DNA of 64,000 nt from Myxococcota bacterium (lineage in GTDB: Bacteria > Myxococcota > JAJVIH01): positions 291,205-355,204 of the forward strand of contig JAJVIH010000016.1 of the NCBI GenBank assembly GCA_022072125.1, in the 5' to 3' direction. Below, in pieces: positions 57,351 through 64,000 of the stretch (positions are counted from its first letter, which is position 1; each line of letters starts with the position of its first letter). The notes under the pieces were generated by a model. That model had not been told where the DNA came from, ran no database searches, and saw only the letters and a list, made by a program, of their open reading frames with translations. Position numbers and translations under genes: made by a program.

Positions 57351-57396
57351 GACAAAAACTCCATGGATGGCGGCGGGCCATCCGCGCCTTGTCCAT
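57322..57396 (-). CDS. Possible 24-residue leader peptide overlapping cysH start
   Basis: ATG 57396 with GGGAG nine bases upstream; it reads MDKARMARRHPWSFCHDNLW then RRRN and stops at 57324-57322, 27 bases inside cysH in another frame. A single Cys codon lies just before the cysH ATG. Cys-containing leader ORFs are known upstream of some sulfur genes, but with more than one Cys codon. Speculative. Confidence 0.25.
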   Translation of the reverse strand: MDKARMARRHPWSFCHDNLWRRRN

Positions 57397-57439
57397 GGTT
57401 ATATTCTCCCGGGACGCGCCGCGCCAACCGGGCGGCTTT

Positions 57440-58120
57440 TTATGGACGCGCCGCGCCCCCGGCGGTCGCCGGGACCGCCGCCGCCGGAGGGGTCGCGCTG
57501 GCGGCGGGTGTGGCGGACTGCGCCTGAAAATCAATCCCCTTGGATTTCAGGATGCTTTCGATTTTTTTGCGGACGTCATCATCGTACAGAAATATCTGTA
57601 CGCGCTTGCGGAAGGAAAGCATCAGGGTGGTTTGCGGATCCACCCACTGGGTTTCAAACAGTCCGCCAACACCCGTGCGCTTGAGCGAGTAGTTGGTTTT
57701 GCTGGGCGCGCCTGAACCGATGGTTTTGTTGAACTCCTCTTCCAGTTTGAGCGCCCAGGCCATATTGCCCTGCAGGTCGCCATCGGGCAGTTCATAGGCC
57801 AGCGCGAAGAGCTTTCCCTCGAACAGCTTGGCCTGTGTGGCCGGCGTTTTGCCCGCGTACTCCAGCCTCTGCCATGTGAGGGTTTCGGTTTCGCGATCGG
57901 TATCCCGGGTGGTTTCCTGGGGTTCGCCCGCGGCCTTGACGATCTCTTCCCGGGTCATCCCCAGCTTGATGGCCCCCAGGGAGCGCGAAACCGTGAACGG
58001 CTTGGCCTCGCTGGGCTTTTCCGCCCCTGGTCCCGGCTTGTTGTCACAGGCGGCGAGGGCCAGGGAGAATATCAACAGGGAGAGCGCCGCCATCCGGCGG
58101 AGTAAGGACCGGTTTTTCAT
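57440..58120 (-). CDS. Lipoprotein with BamE/SmpA-like N-terminal motif
   Basis: 226 residues. Lipobox signal MKNRSLLRRMAALSLLIFSLALAAC, then 'FTVSRSLGAIKLGMTREEIVKAAGEPQ', the KLGMT-x-EEV-x-x-x-GxP pattern seen in BamE/SmpA-like and related small envelope domains. A beta-rich region follows (LTWQRLEYAG, KLFEGKLFALAYELPDG, TTLMLSFRKRVQIFLYDD) and an Ala/Pro-rich tail. BamE itself is about half this length, so only a fold-level relation is suggested. It has its own promoter and a ribosome site. Downstream lies cysH in the same direction but after 89 bases. Confidence 0.6.
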   Translation of the reverse strand: MKNRSLLRRMAALSLLIFSLALAACDNKPGPGAEKPSEAKPFTVSRSLGAIKLGMTREEIVKAAGEPQETTRDTDRETETLTWQRLEYAGKTPATQAKLFEGKLFALAYELPDGDLQGNMAWALKLEEEFNKTIGSGAPSKTNYSLKRTGVGGLFETQWVDPQTTLMLSFRKRVQIFLYDDDVRKKIESILKSKGIDFQAQSATPAASATPPAAAVPATAGGAARP

Positions 58121-58178
58121 ATGCGAACCTTTTGTGGTGGGACAAGGCGTATCCCAGGGCCGGGCTGAAAACGGCGGA

Positions 58179-58207
58179 ACTATATCGGCGGCGCCCTGGT
58201 GCGGCAA
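58179..58207 (-). promoter_or_regulatory. Sigma-70 promoter of the lipoprotein gene
   Basis: Minus strand: TTGCCG (58207-58202), 17-base spacer, TATAGT (58184-58179), 58 bases before the ATG. The divergent region 58121-58547 holds no gene. TTGACG at 58413-58418 with TATGCT at 58431-58436 may be part of the plus-strand promoter, but their spacing (12) is too short for a standard site. Confidence 0.6.
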
Positions 58208-58547
58208 ATAGACGGCGGAGTTGCGGTATGCGGCTTCGCGCCGGGCGCCGCCGTATGACCGGCGCGCCGGGATGGGATTGCCCGGATCACGGCCCTGGAG
58301 TGGGGAGGGCCGTTTTTCCGCCCCGTGGAATGGATTGGACGCCATATTGGGCGTGGGCGTTTGATCTGTATGACGTCCGCCACTTGTCCGATGTTTTCCA
58401 CGAAATGGAGTATTGACGCTCCATAACCGCTATGCTAGCGTCCGCGCACTTTGCTTCCAGAAGCCGCTGGCTCTCGTACCACGCGATGCGTGCGGCTTGG
58501 CATTGTCCACGACTCAACTGATTCCGGTATCCCCCAGGGAGAAGACA

Positions 58548-59186
58548 ATGATTCACGCGATTAAGGAACTGTACAACATCGGCTCCATGGAACTCTGGTT
58601 CCAGCTTGGCGTGTCGGTGTTCGCTCTGGCCGTCATCATCGAGCGCATTGTGGTGCTCTATTTCCGCAGCTCCCTCGACCCGAAGAAGTTCTTCCAAGAG
58701 GTTCAGAAGCGCGTGATGAGCGGCAACGTGGATGACGCCATCCGGATGTGCGGCTCGGCGCCTATCGCCAAGGTGGTGAAGGCCGGGCTGCTGAAGTCTG
58801 AATTCCGTGTGATTGACATCGAGCAAGCGATGGACGAGGCCAGCCTGGAAGCGATTCCCGAGTTGGAGAAGCGTCTGCCCTACCTGGCCATGGCGTCCAA
58901 CGCCGCCGTGCTCATCGGCCTGCTGGGCACCATTGAAGGCATGATCCAGTGCTTCGCCGCGGTGGCCGGCGCGGATCCCGCCAAGAAATCCGCGATTCTG
59001 TCGAAGGGCATCTCGGTCGCCATGAACGCGACCGCGCTGGGTCTGATGATCGCCATCCCCTGCATCGTGGTGCATTCCTTCCTGAGCGCCAAGAGCGTTC
59101 ACCTGGTCGAAGACATCAAGGTGACCAGCGCGGCGGTGGTCAACCTGTTCCGCATCAAGAAGGCGGAAGAAGAGGCCGAACTGTAG
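58548..59186 (+). CDS. ExbB/TolQ/MotA-type proton channel protein
   Basis: 212 residues with three membrane helices: ELWFQLGVSVFALAVIIERIVVLYF, LAMASNAAVLIGLLGTIEGMIQCFAAV and AMNATALGLMIAIPCIVVHSFL. The cytoplasmic loop after the first helix is typical of ExbB/TolQ, as is the GLLGTIEGM signature and the conserved Thr in the third helix that lines the proton path. With one or more ExbD/TolR partners it forms a proton-motive-force motor. ATG 58548 follows AGGGAGAAG. Two ExbD-like genes follow, so it resembles AglR-AglQ-AglS of myxobacteria or an Exb system; TonB and TolA are absent. Confidence 0.92.
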   Translation: MIHAIKELYNIGSMELWFQLGVSVFALAVIIERIVVLYFRSSLDPKKFFQEVQKRVMSGNVDDAIRMCGSAPIAKVVKAGLLKSEFRVIDIEQAMDEASLEAIPELEKRLPYLAMASNAAVLIGLLGTIEGMIQCFAAVAGADPAKKSAILSKGISVAMNATALGLMIAIPCIVVHSFLSAKSVHLVEDIKVTSAAVVNLFRIKKAEEEAEL

Positions 59187-59237
59187 AATTCGCCCGCGGC
59201 AAGTTGAACCCCCAATCCATTCGAGGAGACAACCCCC

Positions 59238-59843
59238 ATGGGCGGTGCGGCAGAAGAAGGCGATCCAAAAAAGGGGACAGTGCATGTCAACGTCATTCCG
59301 ATGATTGACATGCTCATCCTCCTGCTGGTGTTCCAGCTCACCAATTTCGCCACATCCACGTTTGAAGACGCGGCGGACATCCTTGCGGCCATGCCTTCCT
59401 ACGGGCAAAGCCCCAGCGAGGAAGAGCCCCCGCCAGACGCCGAGGACAAAATTCAGTCGCTCACCATCATGGTCAGCAAGCTGAGCGAAGCCGAACTGGA
59501 AGCGACGGTGAATTACACCACCACGCTGAGCGGCGCCGGATCGCTGGGGCCCTTCAAGATTCCGGCGGAGTTCGACCAGAACAACGAGATGTACACCATC
59601 CTGTACGCCGAACTGACCAACGAACTCTACGAACTCAAGAAGAATTACCCAACCCACAAGTCCGCCATCATTCGCGTGGATCGCAACATCCGCTATGAGT
59701 TCATTGTGCAACTCATGGACGCGGTGCGGCAGAAAACCACCACGGTGGGCGAGGGAGCCGAGCGCAAGGTGACGGAAATCGAAGAGTTGTTTCCGCAGAT
59801 TTCCATCACCGATACCGGCCGCGACACTTCCGAGGATAGCTGA
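59238..59843 (+). CDS. ExbD/TolR-like motor protein 1
   Basis: 201 residues. One N-terminal helix with the ExbD signature VNVIPMIDMLILLLVFQLTN, whose Asp is the proton-binding residue, then a long periplasmic part. Between helix and C-terminal fold an acidic Pro-rich insert (SEEEPPPDAEDK) and extra segments make it longer than ordinary ExbD (about 140). The C-terminal TolR-like fold is seen in 'AIIRVDRNIRYEFIVQLMDAVRQ'. Second gene of the three-gene motor operon. Confidence 0.88.
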   Translation: MGGAAEEGDPKKGTVHVNVIPMIDMLILLLVFQLTNFATSTFEDAADILAAMPSYGQSPSEEEPPPDAEDKIQSLTIMVSKLSEAELEATVNYTTTLSGAGSLGPFKIPAEFDQNNEMYTILYAELTNELYELKKNYPTHKSAIIRVDRNIRYEFIVQLMDAVRQKTTTVGEGAERKVTEIEELFPQISITDTGRDTSEDS

Positions 59844-59878
59844 CGTCAGGGACGCCCTGATTCAACCGGATACCCCGC

Positions 59879-60436
59879 ATGATTTTTGGCCGTCATAAAA
59901 AGCACCAGTTCGAGACCAAGAAACTCGGCACGGTCAACGTCAACGTCATTCCGATGATTGACCTGCTGCTGGTCATCAACGTCTTCCTGCTGATGAACAA
60001 CGCGGTCTCCTCTCAGGCGATGTATCAGTCGCCGGACCTGCAGGTTCCCAAGTCGTTTTCAGTGGAGCCTGCCGTCTACAAGTCGGAGATCGCGGTCACC
60101 CAGAATGCCCTGCACGTGCAGGGCAAGGTGGTTGAGCCCAATATGCAGGAGTACGTAGACACCGACACCCCCGAACTGCCCCGCCTGGCCGAAGCGCTGG
60201 AGTCGCTGCGGCTGGACCTGGAGAGCAAGGGCGAGCGTCCGGTGGGCGAGGATGGCAATCCGCAATTCGAGGTGACCATCCGCTCGGACCGCAATGTCTC
60301 GTTCAAACTGCTGCAGAAGGTCATGGCCACCTGCAATGCCCATGGATTCACCAAAATGCATTTCGCGGTGAACAGCCTGGGCAGCGTCAAGGGCGAAGGT
60401 GGTGGAGAAGGGGCTGCTCCTCCCGCCAATCCATAA
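59879..60436 (+). CDS. ExbD/TolR-like motor protein 2
   Basis: 185 residues. Signature VNVIPMIDLLLVINVFLLMNN with the key Asp; a periplasmic part ending 'VTIRSDRNVSFKLLQKVMATCNAHGFTKMHFAV', the standard TolR/ExbD fold, and a Gly/Ala tail. It resembles the first ExbD in the membrane helix but differs outside it, so the two likely form a hetero-oligomer with the ExbB protein. Ends before a strong hairpin. Confidence 0.88.
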   Translation: MIFGRHKKHQFETKKLGTVNVNVIPMIDLLLVINVFLLMNNAVSSQAMYQSPDLQVPKSFSVEPAVYKSEIAVTQNALHVQGKVVEPNMQEYVDTDTPELPRLAEALESLRLDLESKGERPVGEDGNPQFEVTIRSDRNVSFKLLQKVMATCNAHGFTKMHFAVNSLGSVKGEGGGEGAAPPANP

Positions 60437-60456
60437 TCCCGCGATATTCTTCAGCT

Positions 60457-60483
60457 ATCAGGCCGCCCGCAAGGCGGCCTGAT
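60457..60483 (+). terminator. Terminator of the ExbB-ExbD-ExbD operon
   Basis: Perfect 11-bp stem ATCAGGCCGCC/GGCGGCCTGAT with a 5-base loop followed by GTGTTTC, 21 bases after the last stop. Confidence 0.7.
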
Positions 60484-60746
60484 GTGTTTCCGGGGCTGCT
60501 GACTGAATGCGGGTCGTGAAACCCTTGGCTGGGAAGCGCGTCCTTTCCGGATATGGGTTTCTTGCCGGTTCATTCGCAATCCGTCACGGGTTGCGACGGA
60601 TATTCGCTCCATGCCCGCCAGGAAGTCCCCGCCGCTGCCTTGCAGCAGTGGAGGTCCGCCCCGCGCAAAGACCCGGAATCGCCGCGCTTTTTCATTCAGG
60701 CTCCCCGGTTTGAACGATCACGGGCGAGAGGCGGCGCGCAGGGCGG

Positions 60747-60777
60747 GCCGCACCCCGGCTGAAAGCCGGGGTGCGGC
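60747..60777. terminator. Strong GC hairpin in a gene-free gap
   Basis: 13-bp perfect stem (GCCGCACCCCGGC with its complement) and loop TGAAA. It lies in 60484-60933, a 450-base stretch with no recognised gene, downstream of the minus-strand Cys-rich gene. No T-tract is present on either side, so it may be a processing or stability element instead of a true terminator. Confidence 0.4.
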
Positions 60778-60893
60778 GGACTCCAGAATCGAACCTGGGT
60801 GATGGAGAACGGGCTGGGGGCGTGAACCCAAGTGGAGTGATCGCGGGATCGCCTCCAGATGGTTTTTGCTCGACTCCGGCTCGTTTGTTCCAG

Positions 60894-60925
60894 CAGGGGA
60901 ATGGATGGAAACATCCATTCCCCTG
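60894..60925 (-). terminator. Perfect 14-bp hairpin after the Cys-rich lipoprotein gene
   Basis: CAGGGGAATGGATG/CATCCATTCCCCTG around a 4-base loop (GAAA on plus, TTTC on minus), starting 9 bases after the minus-strand stop. No T-tract follows. Probably a transcript end or 3' stabiliser of the Cys-rich gene. Confidence 0.5.
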
Positions 60926-60933
60926 GATGCGAT

Positions 60934-63084
60934 CTACGGTCCGCTGGTGAATTTGATCGGCGCGGTTCCTTTCGGAATCGCCACGAAATCGCGGGCGATG
61001 ATCTGCGTCGAGCAGGGACCGTCAAAGTACGAAGCCACCTTGGCGGTATACTCCTTGCCGTCACAGAACAGAATCTCCGTGATGTAGGCGTCGCCGGCGC
61101 AGCCATTGCCCGCGCGCAGGATGCCCACCACCATTTCCGTGTCGAAATTCACGGACGGCGGCGGATTCTTCCCAGCGCAGACTTTTTTGTACACGTCGTT
61201 CCATTCGGTGGGGGTGCGCGCCACGTAATCCCCGTTGTTGGAGAGGTTGGTGCAGCCCTCCAACTTCAGTGATCGCAAGGTCTGTATCTTGCAGGTGGGC
61301 GTGCCCGGTTTGCATTTGCACTCCTGGCAGCCGGTGCTGGAGACATTGAACCCGCCGGGGCAGCTCAATTCCTCGCAGTTGAGCGGCTGGCAGGGAGCGG
61401 GCAGGCATTCGCAGAGCGGACATCCAAACTCGTCCAGCTTGTTGCCATTGGGGCAGAAGATGCCGCAGACGGGGCCGCATTGCGGGCCAAAGCACCGGGT
61501 GATGGCCTTGCGCATCACATCGGGTTTGTCAGCAACCAAACGCGCCACCTCATACTGGTAACGGAAGCCGTTGACGCCGAAGCTGCCTGGTCCGCGCTTC
61601 ACGCCTTCAAAGGAAATCCAGGCCATCCTCATGCCCTTGTCGAAGGGCGGGCTGACCCAGGTCGGTTCGCGTCCCAGCGGCCACACCAGATCGGCGACAT
61701 CCCGGCCGCCAAAGATGGCGTCGCACGAGATATTGGATTCGCTCATCTGGGCGAAGTAACCAAAGCCGCCGAAATCCGCGGTGATCCAGACGCCTTCAAA
61801 GGTTCCTTTTTCTTCCTTGATGGGAGTGCAGGCGCAGGATTCGCAGCCGCGGCGATCCACCTCGCAGGTCAGTGTCTCGTTCTTGGCGCAGGTGGGACGG
61901 GTCACCACCGGACAGGATGCCGGCTGGCAGTAACATTCCTTGCATTCGGTGGTGGGGTTGGTGTTGCACACCAGCCGGGTTCCTGGCCCGCAGGTGGTTG
62001 GCGGCGGCGGACAAGGAACCTTGACGCAACTGCACGCAGGGCAATCCCCCGGGCGATCGTAACATTCCAGGTACTGCCCCTTGGAGCAGGCTGGCGGCTG
62101 GGGACAGACCTTGCACTGGCAGTAGTTGCAGCCATCCTTGGAGTTGTAATTGCAGACGGGGGTTTCGCCGCGCCGGCAGACGGGGTTGTCCGGGCAGATA
62201 TTGCCGCAGGAGCAATAGGTGCAGCCGTCTGGTCCCTGATAGCAGGAGCCGGGAGAGCCCGGCGGGCAGGGGGCGATGGGGGGGCACTTCACCGGTTCGC
62301 AGGTACAGACCGAACAGCCGTTTTGATCCAGCGAACACACCCGGTTGCTATTGGGCGGGCACGCGGGAACAGGCTTGCATTCAGGCGGCTGGCAGATACA
62401 GGCGGGACAACGTTCGCCCGGACGGGTTCCGGTCACGCAACCCGGTTTGCATGCGACGGGGGGGCATTCCTCGCGGCACGCACAGATCGTGCAACCATCG
62501 GGTCCGTTGCGGCATTCCGGAATGGAATTGGGCGGACAATCCGGCTGCGGCGGGCACTCGACCGGTTCGCATTTACAGATGGGGCAACCGTTGACGTCGT
62601 TCCCGCTACACACCGAACGGGTTCCCGCCGGACAAGCGACGGCGCCGCATGCGACTGGAACATCTCCCGGTCCGCCATCGGGAACCGCGACACAGGAACA
62701 TACCGGACACCCCTGAGGGTCCCGGCCGGAACAGTCAGGGCGCGATCCAGACGGGCACGCTTGGCCGATTTCCGGACAGGCTTCTGGCACGCAGTCGCAG
62801 CTTTCGCAGCCATTTTGATCGAGGATGCAGAATTTTCGCGTCCCTGGCTGGCACTGGACTTCCTTCATTGGACAGACAACCGGCCCATCGCCGGGAATGC
62901 CGCCATCCGGAACGGCGCCGTCGCTGGGAGTTGCGCCATCGGAGGTTCCGCCCGCGTCTCCGGCGTCTCCGCCGGGGGAATTGGGATCATCCCCTTGCCG
63001 TTCAAATCCGCTGGAGCAGGATGCCAAAGTCAGCGCGGCCAACAACAAACCCGCGCGCGCCAGACGCCAATCGTAACCGGACAT
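60934..63084 (-). CDS. Lipoprotein with tandem antistasin-like Cys repeats and PrcB-like C-terminus
   Basis: 716 residues. A lipobox signal (ARAGLLLAALTLASC) is followed by a DAGDAG/SDGA low-complexity linker. Then eleven consecutive ~35-residue Cys repeats, each ending in CxxCxC after a Gly-Cys (GCESCDC, GCPVCSC, GCPICKC, GCTICAC, RCPACIC, GCSVCTC and so on). A ~100-residue Cys-poor domain (FEGVWITADFGGFGYFAQ...) separates these from two more units (GCPLCEC, GCQECKC). The repeat spacing resembles antistasin-type protease-inhibitor domains. The last ~100 residues (VNFDTEMVVGILRAGNGCAGDAYITEI) resemble the C-terminal domain of PrcB, which stabilises a surface protease. A surface protease inhibitor or protease-complex role is inferred. 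It has its own promoter; a 14-bp hairpin lies downstream. Confidence 0.8.
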   Translation of the reverse strand: MSGYDWRLARAGLLLAALTLASCSSGFERQGDDPNSPGGDAGDAGGTSDGATPSDGAVPDGGIPGDGPVVCPMKEVQCQPGTRKFCILDQNGCESCDCVPEACPEIGQACPSGSRPDCSGRDPQGCPVCSCVAVPDGGPGDVPVACGAVACPAGTRSVCSGNDVNGCPICKCEPVECPPQPDCPPNSIPECRNGPDGCTICACREECPPVACKPGCVTGTRPGERCPACICQPPECKPVPACPPNSNRVCSLDQNGCSVCTCEPVKCPPIAPCPPGSPGSCYQGPDGCTYCSCGNICPDNPVCRRGETPVCNYNSKDGCNYCQCKVCPQPPACSKGQYLECYDRPGDCPACSCVKVPCPPPPTTCGPGTRLVCNTNPTTECKECYCQPASCPVVTRPTCAKNETLTCEVDRRGCESCACTPIKEEKGTFEGVWITADFGGFGYFAQMSESNISCDAIFGGRDVADLVWPLGREPTWVSPPFDKGMRMAWISFEGVKRGPGSFGVNGFRYQYEVARLVADKPDVMRKAITRCFGPQCGPVCGIFCPNGNKLDEFGCPLCECLPAPCQPLNCEELSCPGGFNVSSTGCQECKCKPGTPTCKIQTLRSLKLEGCTNLSNNGDYVARTPTEWNDVYKKVCAGKNPPPSVNFDTEMVVGILRAGNGCAGDAYITEILFCDGKEYTAKVASYFDGPCSTQIIARDFVAIPKGTAPIKFTSGP

Positions 63085-63117
63085 GATATCCCCCGTGGGA
63101 GACTGGACCCCGCGCCC

Positions 63118-63147
63118 ACTATAGGCAATCTGATTGTAAACATGCAA
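63118..63147 (-). promoter_or_regulatory. Sigma-70 promoter of the Cys-rich lipoprotein
   Basis: Minus strand: TTGCAT (63147-63142), 18-base spacer, TATAGT (63123-63118), 33 bases before the ATG. Confidence 0.65.
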
Positions 63148-63279
63148 GCGGACAGGAAACCGCTTCATCGCCATTCACCACCCGGAACGGCGCGGGAAAC
63201 GGAGTGCGGCCGTGGACATTTGCCAATCTTGATGGAGGGCGTTCTTGACCCAGGGGGCGGCGTGCGCGAGCCTGCGGTC

Positions 63280-63633
63280 ATGGCGAATCCGTGCTCCATC
63301 GCATTGGTTTTGGCGTTGGCTGGTTTGTCCTGTTTACCGGCTTTGGCCGCCCCCGGCGACGGCTATCAATATATCTATACCTACACGGATGCTTCCGGCG
63401 GGCAGGTGGTCACCGATGATCCCCGCTCCATCCCCAAGGATGGGAAAGACATTCGCGTCACCCGTTTCCGCAAGAATGAAGACGGCGCCACCGCCATCCA
63501 GTCCGGCGATCAGATTTTCCGGGCGGACGCCGTTCCATCCACGGTCTCTCCAGCGGCGGAGCCCAGGACGGCTCCGGCGCCGCGGCCCGATCCGCCTTCT
63601 CCCAAATCCAGCGGCAAAAAGAAGAAGCCCTGA
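63280..63633 (+). CDS. Small exported DUF4124-like protein
   Basis: 117 residues. Signal peptide MANPCSIALVLALAGLSCLPALA, then a short domain 'YIYTYTDASGGQVVTDDPRSIP' that matches the DUF4124 pattern (an aromatic strand, D-A-x-G, then a second strand and a Pro-rich turn), and a Pro/Lys-rich tail. Function is unknown. ATG 63280 gives the best signal; an ATG 48 bases upstream is in frame. Confidence 0.65.
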   Translation: MANPCSIALVLALAGLSCLPALAAPGDGYQYIYTYTDASGGQVVTDDPRSIPKDGKDIRVTRFRKNEDGATAIQSGDQIFRADAVPSTVSPAAEPRTAPAPRPDPPSPKSSGKKKKP

Positions 63634-63687
63634 GGCCGCGGACAGGAAGAACCTCATTCCCGCGTACGCGGAGCAGACTCTTCATAC

Positions 63688-63721
63688 AAACAAAAATCCC
63701 GCCGTCCGGAAGACGGCGGGA
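63688..63721 (-). terminator. Intrinsic terminator of the aldolase gene
   Basis: Stem TCCCGCCGTC/GACGGCGGGA with a 5-base loop; on the minus strand it is followed by TTTTTGTTT, the classic form. It lies 24 bases after the aldolase stop. Confidence 0.85.
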
Positions 63722-63744
63722 ATATGGTTGGGGCTTGAACCGGT

Positions 63745-64000
63745 TTAGCGGATCTTGCCAGCGAAAGCGGGCAGGGGACCCGGCGATTCGTCGAGCAGGT
63801 CCTGCAGTTTCCTGGTGATGGCCAGGGCGTCGGGCTTCTTCCGCTTCCACATGTTGCGGCCGAAGATGAATCCAAAGCAGCCCGCTTTTACGCAGGTGGT
63901 CGCTTTATGCACCACGTCGTCTTCGCCAGTTTCGGAGCCGCCGGAGAACAGCACGGGAATCCCCTGGGCGGCCTCGACCACGCGGCGGGTGCGCTCAAAC
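63745..64000 (-). CDS. Class I fructose-bisphosphate aldolase (DhnA/FbaB-type), C-terminal part
   Basis: Partial: the frame is open to the right edge and continues outside the window. The visible 85 residues include FERTRRVVEAAQGIPVLFSGGSETGEDDVV, AGCFGFIFGRNMWKRKKPDALAIT, the last two phosphate-binding strands of the DhnA/FbaB (beta/alpha)8 aldolase family. It splits fructose 1,6-bisphosphate or a related sugar phosphate. Related family members (Lsr aldolase, ADH synthase) cannot be ruled out without the N-terminal part. A T-tailed terminator follows the stop. Confidence 0.8.
   Translation of the reverse strand, partial: FERTRRVVEAAQGIPVLFSGGSETGEDDVVHKATTCVKAGCFGFIFGRNMWKRKKPDALAITRKLQDLLDESPGPLPAFAGKIR

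Noticed and set aside
61480..63633. 717-codon plus-strand open frame across the Cys-rich lipoprotein
   Set aside because: It is the antisense of a repetitive Cys-rich gene, has no family features and fits no ribosome site; only its last part (from 63280) is a real exported protein.

Overview
The window is GC-rich DNA with short intergenic gaps and operons whose genes often overlap by an ATGA or GTGA. It comes from a Gram-negative bacterium: it carries lipid A acylation and phosphorylation genes, Kdo and heptose synthesis genes, and core glycosyltransferases. Several features point to the old 'deltaproteobacterial' lineages, most likely Myxococcota or a relative. These are a CarD/CdnL protein very like the myxobacterial one, three Ser/Thr kinases (two with the HRD-x-SP catalytic loop common in myxobacteria), Asp/Gly/Ala-rich lipoproteins with DAG-type repeats, ASH plus FG-GAP repeat proteins, and an ExbB-ExbD-ExbD motor set. 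This placement is inference from protein families; no rRNA is present.

Layout. 1-3.4 kb: D-aminoacyl-tRNA deacylase with a CBM9-like lipoprotein, an orphan eRF1-like 'host attachment' protein and a secreted beta-propeller-like protein. 3.4-11 kb: a DUF4388 protein and an AddB/AddA-type helicase-nuclease pair. 11-18.3 kb (minus): a 1622-residue protein (GspE N-terminal-like domain, disordered linker, GAF-like domain, HEAT repeats) coupled to a carbamoyltransferase-SxtJ-SxtK (sxtIJK-like) cluster. 18.4-20.8 kb (minus): dihydroorotase and a DUF3108 protein. 21-25 kb: a large lipoprotein with ASH repeats and FG-GAP loops. 25.2-27.8 kb (minus): kdsA coupled to a GH3-family acyl-adenylating enzyme. 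28-35 kb: a zinc-ribbon/kinase/RDD protein, tRNA-Ser, CarD/CdnL, a divergent membrane pair resembling ResB/CcsA, and a MoxR ATPase with a cysteine-rich CWC protein. 36-37.2 kb: a Dam-type methylase overlapping a PD-(D/E)XK nuclease, probably a GATC restriction-modification system. 37.4-44.6 kb: a lipoprotein, two further kinases (one with a C-terminal ribbon-helix-helix domain), grpE-dnaK behind a heat-shock-type promoter, and tRNA-Lys and tRNA-Glu. 44.7-51 kb (minus): an eight-gene lipid A/LPS core operon. 51-56.5 kb: a fatty-acid desaturase interrupted by an in-frame TAA, a membrane-anchored zinc protein, a VanX-type dipeptidase, a TPR-lytic transglycosylase and a small membrane protein. 56.6-64 kb: APS reductase, a lipoprotein, the ExbB/ExbD/ExbD motor, a cysteine-repeat lipoprotein, a DUF4124-like exported protein and the end of a class I aldolase gene.

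The genes are mostly envelope biogenesis, regulation and housekeeping rather than a mobile island. No integrase, transposase, IS, CRISPR array or prophage was seen. The most unusual items are the kinase-RHH fusion next to grpE-dnaK, the desaturase with an internal stop and an amphipathic repeat tail, the GspE-N/GAF/HEAT protein coupled to the sxtIJK-like genes, and the lipoprotein with thirteen CxxCxC units.
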